The notes under the pieces were generated by a model. The model was not told where the DNA came from. It made no database searches and worked only from the letters and a program-made list of their open reading frames with translations. The position numbers were made by a program, and so were the translations under genes. DNA of 64,000 nt from Agaricus subrufescens (lineage: Eukaryota; Basidiomycota; Agaricomycetes; Agaricales; Agaricaceae). Location: positions 4,030,001 to 4,094,000 of the forward strand of contig CM057058.1 of assembly GCA_029945375.1 (NCBI GenBank), given 5' to 3'. Below, piece by piece: positions 11,766-23,300 of this stretch (position 1 is its first letter; each line of letters begins with the position of its first letter).

Positions 11766-12069
11766 ATCTCGTGAGAGCGAGGCTTTTAGGCACCCAGTCC
11801 TTCCTACTTGGTAAGGGGCTTCTCCCTACAGGCAGCTTGCATCAGGACTTACACCCCAGGTAGCAGCCTGCCTCAGCAAAGCCGCTCTGTGCGGACAGGG
11901 AAGCCAGCACAAGAGAGCTTTTGCCCACTCACACACACCAGATTGATGGCACCCGCATCACCTCTCCTATCATACCTGTGCTTAGCTTACCAGCTCTGTC
12001 TTTCTTTCCTCATGCTCATGTCCATCCTGCACAATAAAGTCAATTTGCTTGTATTCAGTCATCGTAAAA
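11766..12069. other. DIRS 3' region, no gene seen
   Basis: Non-coding. It contains an AATAAA-like signal near 12032. I could not pair it with a left terminal repeat by eye. The junction to the next element is somewhere near 12060-12088. Confidence 0.3.
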
Positions 12070-13184
12070 CAAGAAGTCTGGCAAAGATATGGCTCCTCAC
12101 CCAGGCGACGATGATCTTTCCTCTATTCCTTCTCCCAGCTCATCCCCTGATCTCCCAGATATAGGTGAATTGCTGGAATACCACAAGCAATTGTGGTTGG
12201 CCAAAGAAAGCAGTCAGTCATCACTTCCCAACTCTTCACCTCCAGCCACATGGCTCCAAGCGCAGCGCAAAGCATTCACTGTCGCGATGCACAATTCTCC
12301 AGTGGGTAAACCCTTATCCGCTCACATCAAACACGCTGTCTGTTTCATGCGGACATCACATAAGTCTGATACTTGCATTGCTTGGATCGACATCGCAGAC
12401 TCCGTCTTGGGCCGTACGGCCCACGACTACATTGGTAAGCACATCTTCATAGGTGGGCGCAACTGTCAAATCCGCGGCGCTGCCCCACAGCCCGGCTCTG
12501 CTCTCTGCACTTAGTGCCAGAGGTGGGGCCACCATGCTGATGTATGCCGGTCAAAGGGCATACGCTGTCCTCATTGCGCGGGCCCGCACTCGGCCGACTC
12601 GCATATTCAGGCGTCCATAGCGATGAAGAAGAATCCAGACGACCGCCACTGCGCCAACTGCTCTGCAGCGAAGAAGAAGAACTCGGTGCACTCCAGCACA
12701 GACACTTTGTGTCTGTTCTGGAATAATCGCTTCGATCGGGATTGGCTTCGCTGCCAGTTCCCATCCAAGAAGTAGTAGGAGTCACATCTTATTTTGGGAG
12801 CGCGCGCTGTTTGGTACCCATCATCTTCCCTTTGCCATTTTGTCTGCGATCATAAACCAGCCTGTCTTGAAAATCGGGGCTGTATCCAAGTCAATATGTA
12901 GGTGTTCGTGTTTGTTTGAGCCATGGCTCGCTTCGCTCGCCTTATTATGTATGGACTTATCATTTCCTTTTCCTTTATAATTTGTTTTTCTTTCTCTCCT
13001 CAAGGCGATGTTCTTTCCGCCAGATACGTTTAATTTTGTTGCTCGGGGCTTAATGTTTTTCACCTTGGATACACGTCATGGCATCCTTATTCTTGTAGTG
13101 TGCCCAGATTATCTACCTGGATGTCCTATAGCTACTCGAATAGAAGGTCCACCGAGAGGTGCCGTTGATACAAAAAAAAAAACG
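12070..13184 (+). mobile_element. short LINE-derived element 1 (ORF1 plus 3' UTR only)
   Basis: It has an ORF1-type gene, a ~400 bp 3' region and a terminal A tract (13170-13182) preceded by GAGAGGTGCCGTTGATAC. The same 3' end recurs at 25905, 44245 and, on the minus strand, at 45498 and 48617. There is no RT, so it must borrow one. The left limit is approximate. It abuts a truncated copia fragment at 13185. Confidence 0.75.
12089..12775 (+). pseudogene. ORF1 (Gag-like, CCHC) of short element 1
   Basis: One frame from ATG 12089 to TAG 12773, broken by TAG at 12512. It has an acidic Ser/Pro N-terminus, a conserved core (DTCIAWIDIADSV, then YIGKHIFIGG), and a CCHC knuckle across the stop (CT*CQRWGHHADVC). 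A second Cys-His cluster (CPHCAGPH) and a third (HCANCSAAKKK) follow. The same C-terminal protein recurs at 14883-15251, 43328-43860 and 49017-49140. ORF1 proteins of non-LTR elements bind element RNA. Confidence 0.75.
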
Positions 13185-14731
13185 ACGTAGGAAGCCTATT
13201 CCATACATGCACCATAGAAGAGATGCATTCACCCCAGAAACTCGGAGGCAATTTCGACTCAGAGAGCATTGCAGTGATCCTTTCACCCATAGTTCTGTTA
13301 GCCCTTTCAGCTAGACCGTTCTGCTGAGGCCTGTTGCGAGTAGAATGCCTCCTGTCAATGCCACACTGCTCTGTGAAGGCCAGGAAGGCTTTAGACATGT
13401 ATTCACCGCCTTTATCGTCCTGTAGAGCGCGCATTTTCACTCCTAGTTGGTTTTCAGCCCAAGATTTGTAGATTTTGAACACTTCAAAGGCCTCTGACTT
13501 GCTTTTCAGCAGATATACAGCCCGGAAATGCGTTGCATCATCTATAAACGTTATCCAGTACTTGTAGCCTGAGTGGGAAGCGACTGGGAGCAGTCCATGA
13601 AGGTCTGAGTGCACCAGCTCGAGTGGAGATCGATTATGGCTGGTAGAGGAGGGGAAAGGAAGTGAATGCATCTTTCCAGCAAGGCAGGGCTCACATATGG
13701 GGTCAGGGGACGCTTTAGAGTCAATTTTGAGGCCTGTAACAAGCTCCTTGTTCACCATAGACCTCACATCAGCATAATTATGGTGAATAAAGCGACGATG
13801 CCATAGGGAGAGGTCACAGGGGAGTGTAGAGACCGAAAAAGTGGCCTCCGAGGTCAGAGTTGAGCCATCTAGCTCAGCAGAGTTGTTAGGGTGGATTGTA
13901 GCAGTGAAAAGCGTTGTTCCCTTGCAGTAGAAGGCCATAGAACGAGTAGAAATTGTGATAATGAAGTTCTTGTGCTGTGCAAGGTATAGACAAGACAGCA
14001 AGTTGCTCTGGAGAGCAGGAACATGCAAAACTCTAGTAAACTCGACCGCTCTAGCCACCTTTCCACTCAAAACTGGCTCAAAGACCACAGACCCCACCCC
14101 AGCAGAGTAAACAACTGAATTATCAGCTAAGCAAATGGGAATGCGATGGGGGGAGTAGGATTTGAACCAATGCTTGTGGGGGGTCATATGAGAAGTGGCC
14201 CCTGTATCTGCAAGCCAGTGGAAGTCAGCATCGAGCTGCAGAGGGGCAGAGAGTGAAGGGGAAGAGGTAGGGGAGGGAGCACTTGCATTTCCAGCAAATT
14301 CTCGGACTCTCTGCGCTTTTTCGGCACCAGGAGTCGAGCTAGAGCTTCCAGAAGCGGTGGGGGAGTCATTGGAGCTGTCCTGGGCCTTGTTGGCCTTGTT
14401 TCCTCGAGTTCTGGGCTTCTGAGCATCCTCCTGAGCGCGTTTCTTCGCTTTTTCGAACGTCCAGCAGTTAGCCACCTTGTGACCAGTCCTCCCACAGAAA
14501 TCGCAGGTCTCTGACGCGTTTTTGAAGCCAGAACGCGCTGCTAGGGCCTGGGAGCCTCCCAAGGTGTCCTGAGCACGTTTCCTTCGCTGGATATCCTCAG
14601 TAACAAAGGCCTGATGGATTGTGGTCTTGTCCAGCTTGTCCATAAGCAGGAGAGACAAAGTAAAGGACAAAAACTCGTCCGGGAGCGCCCTAATGAGTGC
14701 CATAGAGGCCAGCTCATCATCCCAGCTGCTC
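13185..14731 (-). pseudogene. copia copy 1: Gag C-terminus, protease, integrase
   Basis: The minus strand reads, in order, the end of Gag with knuckle CDFCGRTGHKVANC, the protease box WLADTGATSHM, the pre-integrase domain (CEPCLAGKMH), and the integrase core (FIDDATHF, LQDDKGGEY, RPQQNGLAERANRT). The frame is open through 553 codons. It stops abruptly at 13185 after HVWNRLPTS, where it joins the poly(A) tail of short element 1, so RT and RNase H are missing. Its 5' part continues at 25939-26486, beyond a nested insertion. Confidence 0.85.
14717..14731. repeat. target-site duplication, left copy, of short element 2
   Basis: TCATCCCAGCTGCTC here matches TCATCCAGCTGCTC at 25939-25952 on the far side of the insertion, differing by one C. 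Both are copia Gag sequence on the minus strand. Confidence 0.75.
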
Positions 14732-15419
14732 CTCCAGTCCGCCACCCACCCACATCCTACCCAAGGTTTTGATGCGTTCGCTCCCCCCGCCACCTGGGTC
14801 TAAGCGCAGCGCGAGGCGACTGTCGCGTTGAAGTAAACCTTTATCCACACACATCAAACACGCCGTCCGTTTCATGCAGACATCACATAAGTCTGATACT
14901 TGCATAGCTTGGATTGACATAGCAGACTCCGTCTCTGGCCGCACGGCCCGGGACTTCATTGGTAAGCACGTCTTTATTGGCGGGTGCAACTGTCAAATCC
15001 ACGGCGCTGCCCCACAGCCCGGCTCTGCCCTCTGCACTCGGTGCCAGAGGTGGAGACGCTGATGTAGGCATGTCCTCACTGCGCAGGCCCGCATTTGGCC
15101 GACTCGCATATCCAGGCATCCATAGCGATGAAGAGGAATCCGGATGACCGTCACTGTGCCAACTGCTCTGCAGTGAAGAAGAAGAATTTGGCGCACTCCA
15201 CAACAGACACTTTGTGTCTGTTCTGGAACCACTTCGATGAGCTGTTCCCATGAAGTAGTAGGAGTCATATTTCGGGAGCGTGCGGACCCATCATTTCCCC
15301 TTCACCATTTCATCCGCGATCGTGAACCGGCCTGTCTTGAAAATTGGAGCTGTATCCAAGTCAATATGTAGGTGATCTGTGTTTGTTTAAAGGCTCCTTC
15401 GCTTTATTAATTCTTTCAC
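14732..15419 (+). mobile_element. short LINE-derived element 2, left part
   Basis: A diverged plus-strand ORF1 (knuckle region from about 15000, ending near 15255) is followed by 3' UTR homologous to 12780-12950. The 3' UTR is cut at 15419 by the poly(A) end of the big LINE and resumes at 25693. The ORF1 is broken by small deletions and frameshifts compared with element 1. Confidence 0.75.
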
Positions 15420-15528
15420 TTTTTTTTTTTTGTAATCAATGGGATTTATTTCAAAATCGACCTTAAGGGTGCCATAACATTCCCCGTACTTTACATCACC
15501 TGTACACTACCTCTGTCAGCACGAGACA

Positions 15529-18500
15529 TTACATGAAAAAACAAACAACAAATGCGCAAAAGAAACGTATCCAGCGGACTTGGTCAACGCTATATGAGAA
15601 GAGAGAAAAAACAAACAAACGAGAATAGAGCGATCCGAATACAAGTACAATAATACCAGACTGAAGGAAAAGGAAACGCTGAAGTACAAGCACAAAGAAA
15701 AGAAACTCCTTGCACCTTTTGAAAACATTCCGCCGAGTCCACGGCTTCATCTCCATTACCGAGTTCACAAACACCTCTCTCCATTCATCCGCCTCAAACA
15801 CGGTTTCAAACTGGCTCATAATCGTCTCGTGATAGAAAATTGGCCCCAATAGAAGAGGACGCTTGCGCTTCCTCCTCTCTTTGTTCTCGTCTTTCCGTTG
15901 CTGGTATACCTGCTTGTAATACGCAGGCCAGTCAGGTTTGCATATTCGTGGCACTCGCGGAAGATCAGAGTCATCTTCAAACGTGAACGCTTTGGGATTG
16001 TCGGTCAAGAATAGGATGAGACCTTGGATTGATTCGATCCTGCCGATAGAATAGTGTTCCGCCCTTCTGACGAAAAGTGGGCAGACGTTGAGAATATGCT
16101 GACGCGTCTCTGGTGAGTTGGGAGAGCAGGGACACATCTTGAACGGTTCGTTCGGAAAGAATCGAGCCGATATGATCCGATGGGGGCGTGGTTGGTGATT
16201 GTGCGCACAAGACGGGCACACAAAGGGGAGTTATGAGCGACTGAGACCCCGCCGTAGTTGCGGAGCCATAAGCCTAGATTTAGGTGAGTTGGTTTGTCAA
16301 CCATGAACTTACAACTATTTTCGTGATCAGCAGCACCGCCCTGTTTTAACCGATCCGAATTGTCTGAGCCAGCGGCACCGCCCTGTTTTAACCGGCCAGA
16401 CTTTTTCTTCCCCGGACGGAGTTGATAGTCTGAGTAGGAGGCGTCCGGCCTCAACATCCCAGTCCCGAAACTACCGTCGTGAAATTCATCATGCAGAGCA
16501 AAGGGGGAGGTGGCTAGCCCCGCTCTCAATTCCCTGCTTGATACCCAAAAGTGATCCAGATACAAAGCGCTATGCTTCAACCTCTCAGATTCAACTTTGC
16601 AGGATTTAGTATCATACCAGCCTTGCCCCTTGAAGCAAGACTGGTTCGTTGGGTCATCAAACCCCTGTTGCCATAGTGCGATCGTGGATTTGGTGGTCTC
16701 ACTTCTGGCCCATTTGTATGACGCGGATTGAGGAAACTGAATCCCCACCCAAGTGAAGGTTCACTCTTTTCTAGCATTCCAATAAGCCTGGAAAGCTGCC
16801 AGCTGAAGGCCGACGTTGCTGTCCGGAGGTCGAGTTGCCCAACTCTCTCGGAAGCCCTTCACACAAATATCCACCAAAGGGAATTTGGTTACGAGAGCCT
16901 CGAACATGAGCGAGATGGCAATCGACAATTGACTACCGAAAGGCTTGGATGAAATGGCCATAAGTTCACGAACTGTAGATGGTGAGGTGGTGTAGAGAAT
17001 GACTCGTTTGACATCGAGCCCTTTCTCCAGCTTGCGATACGCTTTGAGGAGGCCTAAGAATGCAGACCATCCTACTAGAGTTTCCTTCGTGACTCTGCAA
17101 CCAGCAGCACGGGTTTTGGATGATATCGTTTTGTCATTGAAAACGGTGGACAATGCGATGTGTGAGTGACTCTGATTCTCCAGGGGATGGGAGGGATCAA
17201 TTGGGTTAAGAGCACCGGCCGTGATAACGTGTAGGTCGCTGGTGTTATGAATATTTGCCCCGTGAATGTCGAGGTGATAGATAAAAGAGTTGTCCTTGTC
17301 CGCGGGGGGTTGGATGAATTTGATGCATTCCGGACATTGGTCAATGAGTCGATGGCCCAGCTTGATGTGCTCGGAGAGGGGGTGGAAGATCTCCTTGCAA
17401 GGGATGTTGATGATGGAGTCGAGGGGAGACTTCATCTTCTGTCGGATTGCCTCGGTTTTGAATTCCAAGGAGTTGTGATGTAGGGTTGAACCCTTGGCTT
17501 TCCGCCGCTCTATTAGTGTAAGAACAGGATGGTTTGGATGAAGCGTGTTGAGGCGGATGGTGGAGCGCTCGTACAGCTTTTTGAGAGTGATGGAGATGGG
17601 CATGAGGCCAGCCACGGCACTCATCCCACCTATAGGGGTGGTTCGGAACGCGCCTGTAATCCAGCGGGCTCCTTGGGAGTGGGTAAGTTCGACCATCTTG
17701 ATGTTGGTCCTAAAGCATCGGGTACCCGGAATGTACCAACAGCGAAGTCCAAAAGTCGCTATTGGTTGAACGCACGGTATGTATAGCGTCCGTTTTTGCT
17801 TGACTGTGAGTCCATGTGCTGAGTTGCCAAGGGATTTCATGCAGCGAACTGCTGAAATAGATTTCGTGGCATAGAATTTGACGTGGTCTTTGAAGGTAAG
17901 ATTGCGGTCAAACATGATTCTGAGATACCTCCATATTGTCTTGGGGGTAAGAGGATTGGTTGAGGTGAATGGGGCGAACCTGAGGGGGAGGGAGGGGTTG
18001 GCCGAGTGATAATTGCGGGCGGAATCTGCAAAGTTGAATAATTCTGTCTTTGAGTGTTCCATAATCAAACCAAAGTCGGTAAGAATGGAAGTGATTTGGG
18101 CGTACGCCTCTTTTAGAGAATCCAAAACGTCCGATCTACAATCCCCTGTTGCTACAAGAAGTCTGTCATCAATGAAAGAAAGAAAAGCAGTCAAAGGGTG
18201 ATGAATATGAGAATCCTCGTCCGATAACCATAAGTCCAAAAGATGGAACACAGGAGCTAAATACAATGCAGAAAGAATTGGAGAAAGCGCACTACCTTGT
18301 CCTACACCTACATCAGAATTGAAGAAAGGAGAGGTTATATTGTTAATAGAATATTGTGTTTTTCGACCAATGAGATAATTAGAGAAGAAAGAAACAACTT
18401 TGTTCGCAAAACCAAAATGTTCAATAATTTTAGAAAGGGCGATATGATTGAGGGAAGGGAAAAATTGGGCAACATCAAATGCTATAACTGATGTTACCTT

Positions 18501-20357
18501 TTTGTTGGTCCACCCCGCTCATACATGATGTGTGAGGGCAGTAGCTGCGTCTTCGACAGACCGTTGGATGATGCCTCCTGTCTGACATGGGTGAATGGCA
18601 CCACTCTCGACTCCTTTGAACTGAAGTCGGTGAGCGATCATCTTTTCAATGAGTTTCCCCATTGTGTTGAGTAAGACAATGGGCCGGAATGATTTGGCCT
18701 TATTGTATGACGGTTTGCCTGGCTTCGGGATGATGACCGACATGGAGGCTTTGAAGTGTTTGGGCCAATGACCTAAATTGATACATGCATTAGCGATCTT
18801 GACAACATGCTCACATACAGCTTCGCTGCAAGCGAGCAGTTTCCATATCCTCTAAGAGATGTGATCCAGACCAGGGGCCATATTCTTAGTGCACCCTTTG
18901 AGACCATCGTGAAATTCCTGGATAGAGAACTGGGGCCATTCTCTTTCCGGTAGTTTGTCTACACTCGCCATAAATTTCTCCAGGTTGATAGGGCAATTAT
19001 TGGCAGAGTTGTAAGTGGAGTGTAGAGTGTCGAATAACTTCTCGGGGGAGTTACACGATAGTCCTTGATTGTCTAGGATGGCTTCAACAGCCGGCAGTTT
19101 GCGTTCTCGTACCCATGGCATGAGGTCCCAGGGTCATTTGTTGTCTGTTGCCATTTCCTCGATTTTCTTGTCGAAGTGTTCGCATTTGGCTTTTCGAATG
19201 GTGCGCTTGAGATTACCCCATTTGATATGGTTGCGAGACCCCCCATTTTTCATCATCTTCTGATAGGCCTCCTTGCACTCCGAGTTCCACCACTTCTTCC
19301 CATGTCTACTCGGCTTTCTTTCCTCCGCAAATTTCAACCACGCACTTTCCAGTGTCGCTTCCATCTGCTCCATCACCGCTACCAGTTCTCCAACAAACCC
19401 CGGTGCTTCTTTCCGCCCCAAGTTCCCTAACTCCATGGCGATCATGTTGACGTAATCCTTCTCTTCTTCTGAGAACACCTCTATCTTGAATTTACCCCTA
19501 AGCTCCGGTTCTTCTCCTAAGATGGGTACCTCGATTTGAAGGGGTCGGTGGTCTGAGCCCCACCGTTCTGCTTCATTGGTCTTGATTTCATAATAAAATC
19601 CCTGTGTATTAATAATGCCTGCTGATGCAAACACCAGATCTATGACTGATGCCCTTGAACTAGGGTCATCTGGGATTTGAGTCGGCTCCCCTCCGTTAGA
19701 GGGGAACACATATTGGATTTCAAGATTAGTACATAAATCTTTGAGGTGCATATATGGGGAGGAGGGCCGTACTTGTGATGCCGCTCCTTCGTCCCATTCC
19801 CAGTCTTGGATATTGAAATCCCCGGCACAGAGTGATATTTTAGGAAGGTTATCACTTACTGCTGTTAGTTGTTGTACTGTGGCGTGGGATTGACTGTCGT
19901 TGTACACATTAAGGATGTTGAACTTGTTGGGGATACCATTGCGAGGTTGATTGAGGTGAAGTGTGACTAAGGATACGTCACAATGTTTGATGACGTCAGA
20001 GCGAAGTTGTGGTCTGAAAACGTCAAGTCTTTTGTTTATATAAGTCAAAACCCTTCGTTCAGGTCTTGACTCGTTAGTGTTATCAAACGCTTCAGTAAGA
20101 GGCATCCAAGATGGATGAATGGGGGGGCCGAAGGCCATATCCCCAATCTTGTTTTTAGTGGAGGGTTGCCTACACACACCTTTCCACCCGGGTTCCTGGA
20201 ACATAATAATGTCCACATACCCAGCCCATTTGTCTAACACCGTAGAAGTGGTTTCCCAACTCTTATGGGCATTAAAAGAAATAATAGAGAGATTACTTAA
20301 CAAATGTGGTGCGGGTTTTCGATTTCCGCTTGAAGAAGGGTGGTCGTCGCTATTCAT
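15529..20357 (-). pseudogene. LINE ORF2: endonuclease, RT, C-terminal Cys-His domain
   Basis: A single frame runs from ATG 20357 to about 16160. It is interrupted by TGA 19134, TAG 18852, TGA 18519 and TGA 16761, and then shifts frame near 16220 into the last block (to 15529). The endonuclease is at 20357-19500: NAHKSWETT, FQEPGW, AGDFNIQDWEWD and SDHRPLQIEV carry the catalytic residues. RT is at ~18750-17600: MSVIIPKPGKPSYN, VGQGSALSPILSAL and FIDDRLL (catalytic). A weak RNase H-like stretch may lie near 17000. The C-terminal CPCSPNSPETRQHILNVCP is the zinc-like motif usual in LINE ORF2. A 42 bp tandem duplication (RLKQGGAA twice) is at ~16333-16416. Confidence 0.85.
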
Positions 20358-23300
20358 TCAGCAGACGAGGAGGGGACTTCGATGATCTGTGAGGGAGGTT
20401 CCCTCATAGCCTGTGTGATGTTAGCCTTGCGCCTGTTGCGCTTGGTGTTCTCCCTGTCGTTGTCAGCAATCCAGCGTTGGGCGTGCCAGGATTCGTTGTT
20501 TTGGTGCCGTTTATAGACACAATTGGAATGATTGGCGGGGTGGGCACCACCGCAATTGACACATTTCGGAGCATGAGTACACGTACCTGTCCACTCTGGT
20601 TTCTTCCTAAGTTCTCCACAGCAAGGAGTGAAGATGTCGTGGTTTTTGGTGTTGTGGGGTTGATAACACCTGGCGCATTTTTTGTGATTAATGCGACATC
20701 GAGACGTACCGTGGTTCCATCTCCAACAGTTTTGACACTGCAGGACGAACTCGTGCTGGCAGGCATACACTAGTTTAATGAGTCGACCTCATATATGATA
20801 TACCTTATTAACGAGGTGCTTAGTCATGATGCCCGATTTGGAATCCCAGACATCTAAGAAAACTACTGCTTTGTCATTTGAGCCTTTACATTTGACGACG
20901 GCGGGTGGGGCTTTGGCTTCGAGGTCGTTGAACTGTGTCACCAACTTCATGGCTTCAAGTACTTGTGCACCGGTAAGTACGTCCTCCGGTCTCCTGTTGT
21001 ACATGTTAGTCCAATAGTCAAAGCCCGTCATGATGAGATGGGCAATGGATTGAGGGGCCTGTGGGTCTGGCGCCTCGGGGGTAAGATCTTGGCCAAGGGC
21101 CTTGTAGAGGGCCTCTTTGACATTAGTAAAACCCTGCTTGGATGGAACAAGGTTGAGATAGAAGTGCACGACCGTTTTAAAGAGACGGTCGTTTTGAACA
21201 CGGAGTTGGGATGAAATAGAGATAAGATACCTATTCATCTTATCAACAATGATTCCCATATCCTTGAATCATTCCAGCTGAACGATATGGGTGAAGCTGA
21301 ATTGGGCGGACTTTCGGTTGAGTCCACCTGAGATACCATGTGCGGCCTGTTGGGCCAGAGTCAGCTTGCATCCTTTAGACACCAACTCAGATGATCCGGC
21401 CGAAGCCGTAGAGTTCGTTGGTGTGTACACCAACGGAGTGCAGATTGCCATCACTTCCTGGACGCTCATTTCCGGGAAGGATTTCTTGAGTTCTACAGCC
21501 CACTGAATGGCCTGGGAAGGCATATTCGGGGCGACATTGGGGGCAGTCACAGTCGGCTTCTTGAGAGCCAAGGCATAGGAGGTCAGTTTAGGTGCAGGGG
21601 GAGGGGGAGCACGTGATTGGTTCACGATCTGTTGAGCAGCATTTTGTTTACGGGTGGCAATTGCGGCAGGCTTGGAGTGGAGAGGGATGGGAGGGGGGAC
21701 AGCCTGTCCTTGGAGTGGCTCTTCCAATGACATCAGCAAAAAGTTTGGTTACTTGAAGCTACTTGAGACTTACTTGAAAATTCTTCAAGTAGCCTTCAAG
21801 TAGTTTTTCTCCTCAAGTGTGCTCAAGTCAGGGTCTAATCTTGAAGAGCTACTTGAGACCAAAATTTCAAGTTGTCTTTCAAGCTCTCCCAAGCCATTTC
21901 AAAATGAGCATTCCAAGCATCTGCAAATAATTCCTCAGTAGTGTCAAGTAAACTCAAACTACTTCAAGTCTAGTCTCTAGAGTATCTCAAGATCTCATAA
22001 GTATGACACCAAGTGTATTCCATGCTTTGTTGTATATCTCAAACTTATCTCAAGCTACTTGATGTATATTACAAGTTGTATCAAGTATCTTTCGAAGACA
22101 TCTCAAAGTTCCAACTGTATCTCAAGTTATTTCAAGTATGTTTTGAAATTGGATCATGTAAATCTCAAGTTGCTCCAAGAACATCCAAGTGAGCTCAATA
22201 ATATAAATAAAATACATTACATACACTATGTATGATCTACCAATATATAATAACATAGCAGATACTCACATGGATCTCCCTTAAAGTAGGCTATAGGCAT
22301 ATACAAGAAAGGTAGCTAGACCTAGTCTTGAAGCTCAGAAATGCACTTTGAAACATGAGAAAATAAAGACTCAACATAGGCCAGCTTATCCTTATTAGAT
22401 CTCCCAAAAATACCCCTAAAAAAGCGTCCTAAATAAGCAAAAAAAGCGCCCTAGATAAGCTACAAATAAGCTATAAAGGTACTAGATGAATAAAACAATG
22501 AGTACTCAACTTTGAGACAGGTTTGTGGGGTAGGGAGAAGGAGAGAGGATATAGAGGGCAGGGTAGATGGTGGTTGAGAGAAAGAATCAATTGCTGCACC
22601 CGAAACAGAAGTTCAACATGTCACATGACCTTTTGACATCAATTTTCGGGCCAGCATCCCCCAAACAGTGGGTGGGGGTAGTTTCTGGGCCATTTCTGCA
22701 TATAATCTGATGATCTAATGACGTATATATATGTTGTCTATGTCTATGATTCCAAATCTCATTTTATAAAAATTTAATATTGACTTTCTGACAAGATACA
22801 AGAACAATAACATATAAAAAACGCAAAAATGAGCTTAATCTCCTCCAGATGTCATAGAAAAAAAAATCTACTTTTACATTTGCATTTCCCAGCCTTTTAT
22901 ACATATACATACATCTTCACATCATCAAATTTGATATAGAAAATTGGTATAACTCAGTTGTGCTTTTTAATATTTCCATAATGGGTATGTTATTTGACAA
23001 AAACAAATAGACATACTCATGTTAATTTATTTCTTTGTAATTTGTAATTATTTTTGCAGAATTTTACAACCAGCATAACAGGCTCTACAGGAACAAGTAT
23101 GTCACATGACCTTTAGACTTAGAATTTCGAGTACAAGTCCCCCAAACTATAGCTGAGGGTGGTTTCCATCTCATCTCTGCACAGATTTATATGATTTAAA
23201 TGTATCAATATATGTTTTCAAGGCCCAGAAATCCAAATCTGATGTCAAATAAATTTTTCTACATGTTTTTGGTGAGATGTGTCCCTAAACATATATAAAA

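Larger units (their letters stand above)
6950..12060 (+). mobile_element. DIRS-type (tyrosine recombinase) retrotransposon
   Basis: Three consecutive plus-strand genes occur in order: a Gag-like protein with a CCHC knuckle, an RT-RNase H protein, and a tyrosine recombinase in place of a DDE integrase. That set defines DIRS-like elements, which integrate through a circular intermediate without target duplication. Gag has two in-frame TGA codons, the recombinase has one, and the RT catalytic box is altered, so this copy is inactive. The outer limits are approximate. An AATAAA-like signal at ~12030 probably marks the 3' end. Confidence 0.85.
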
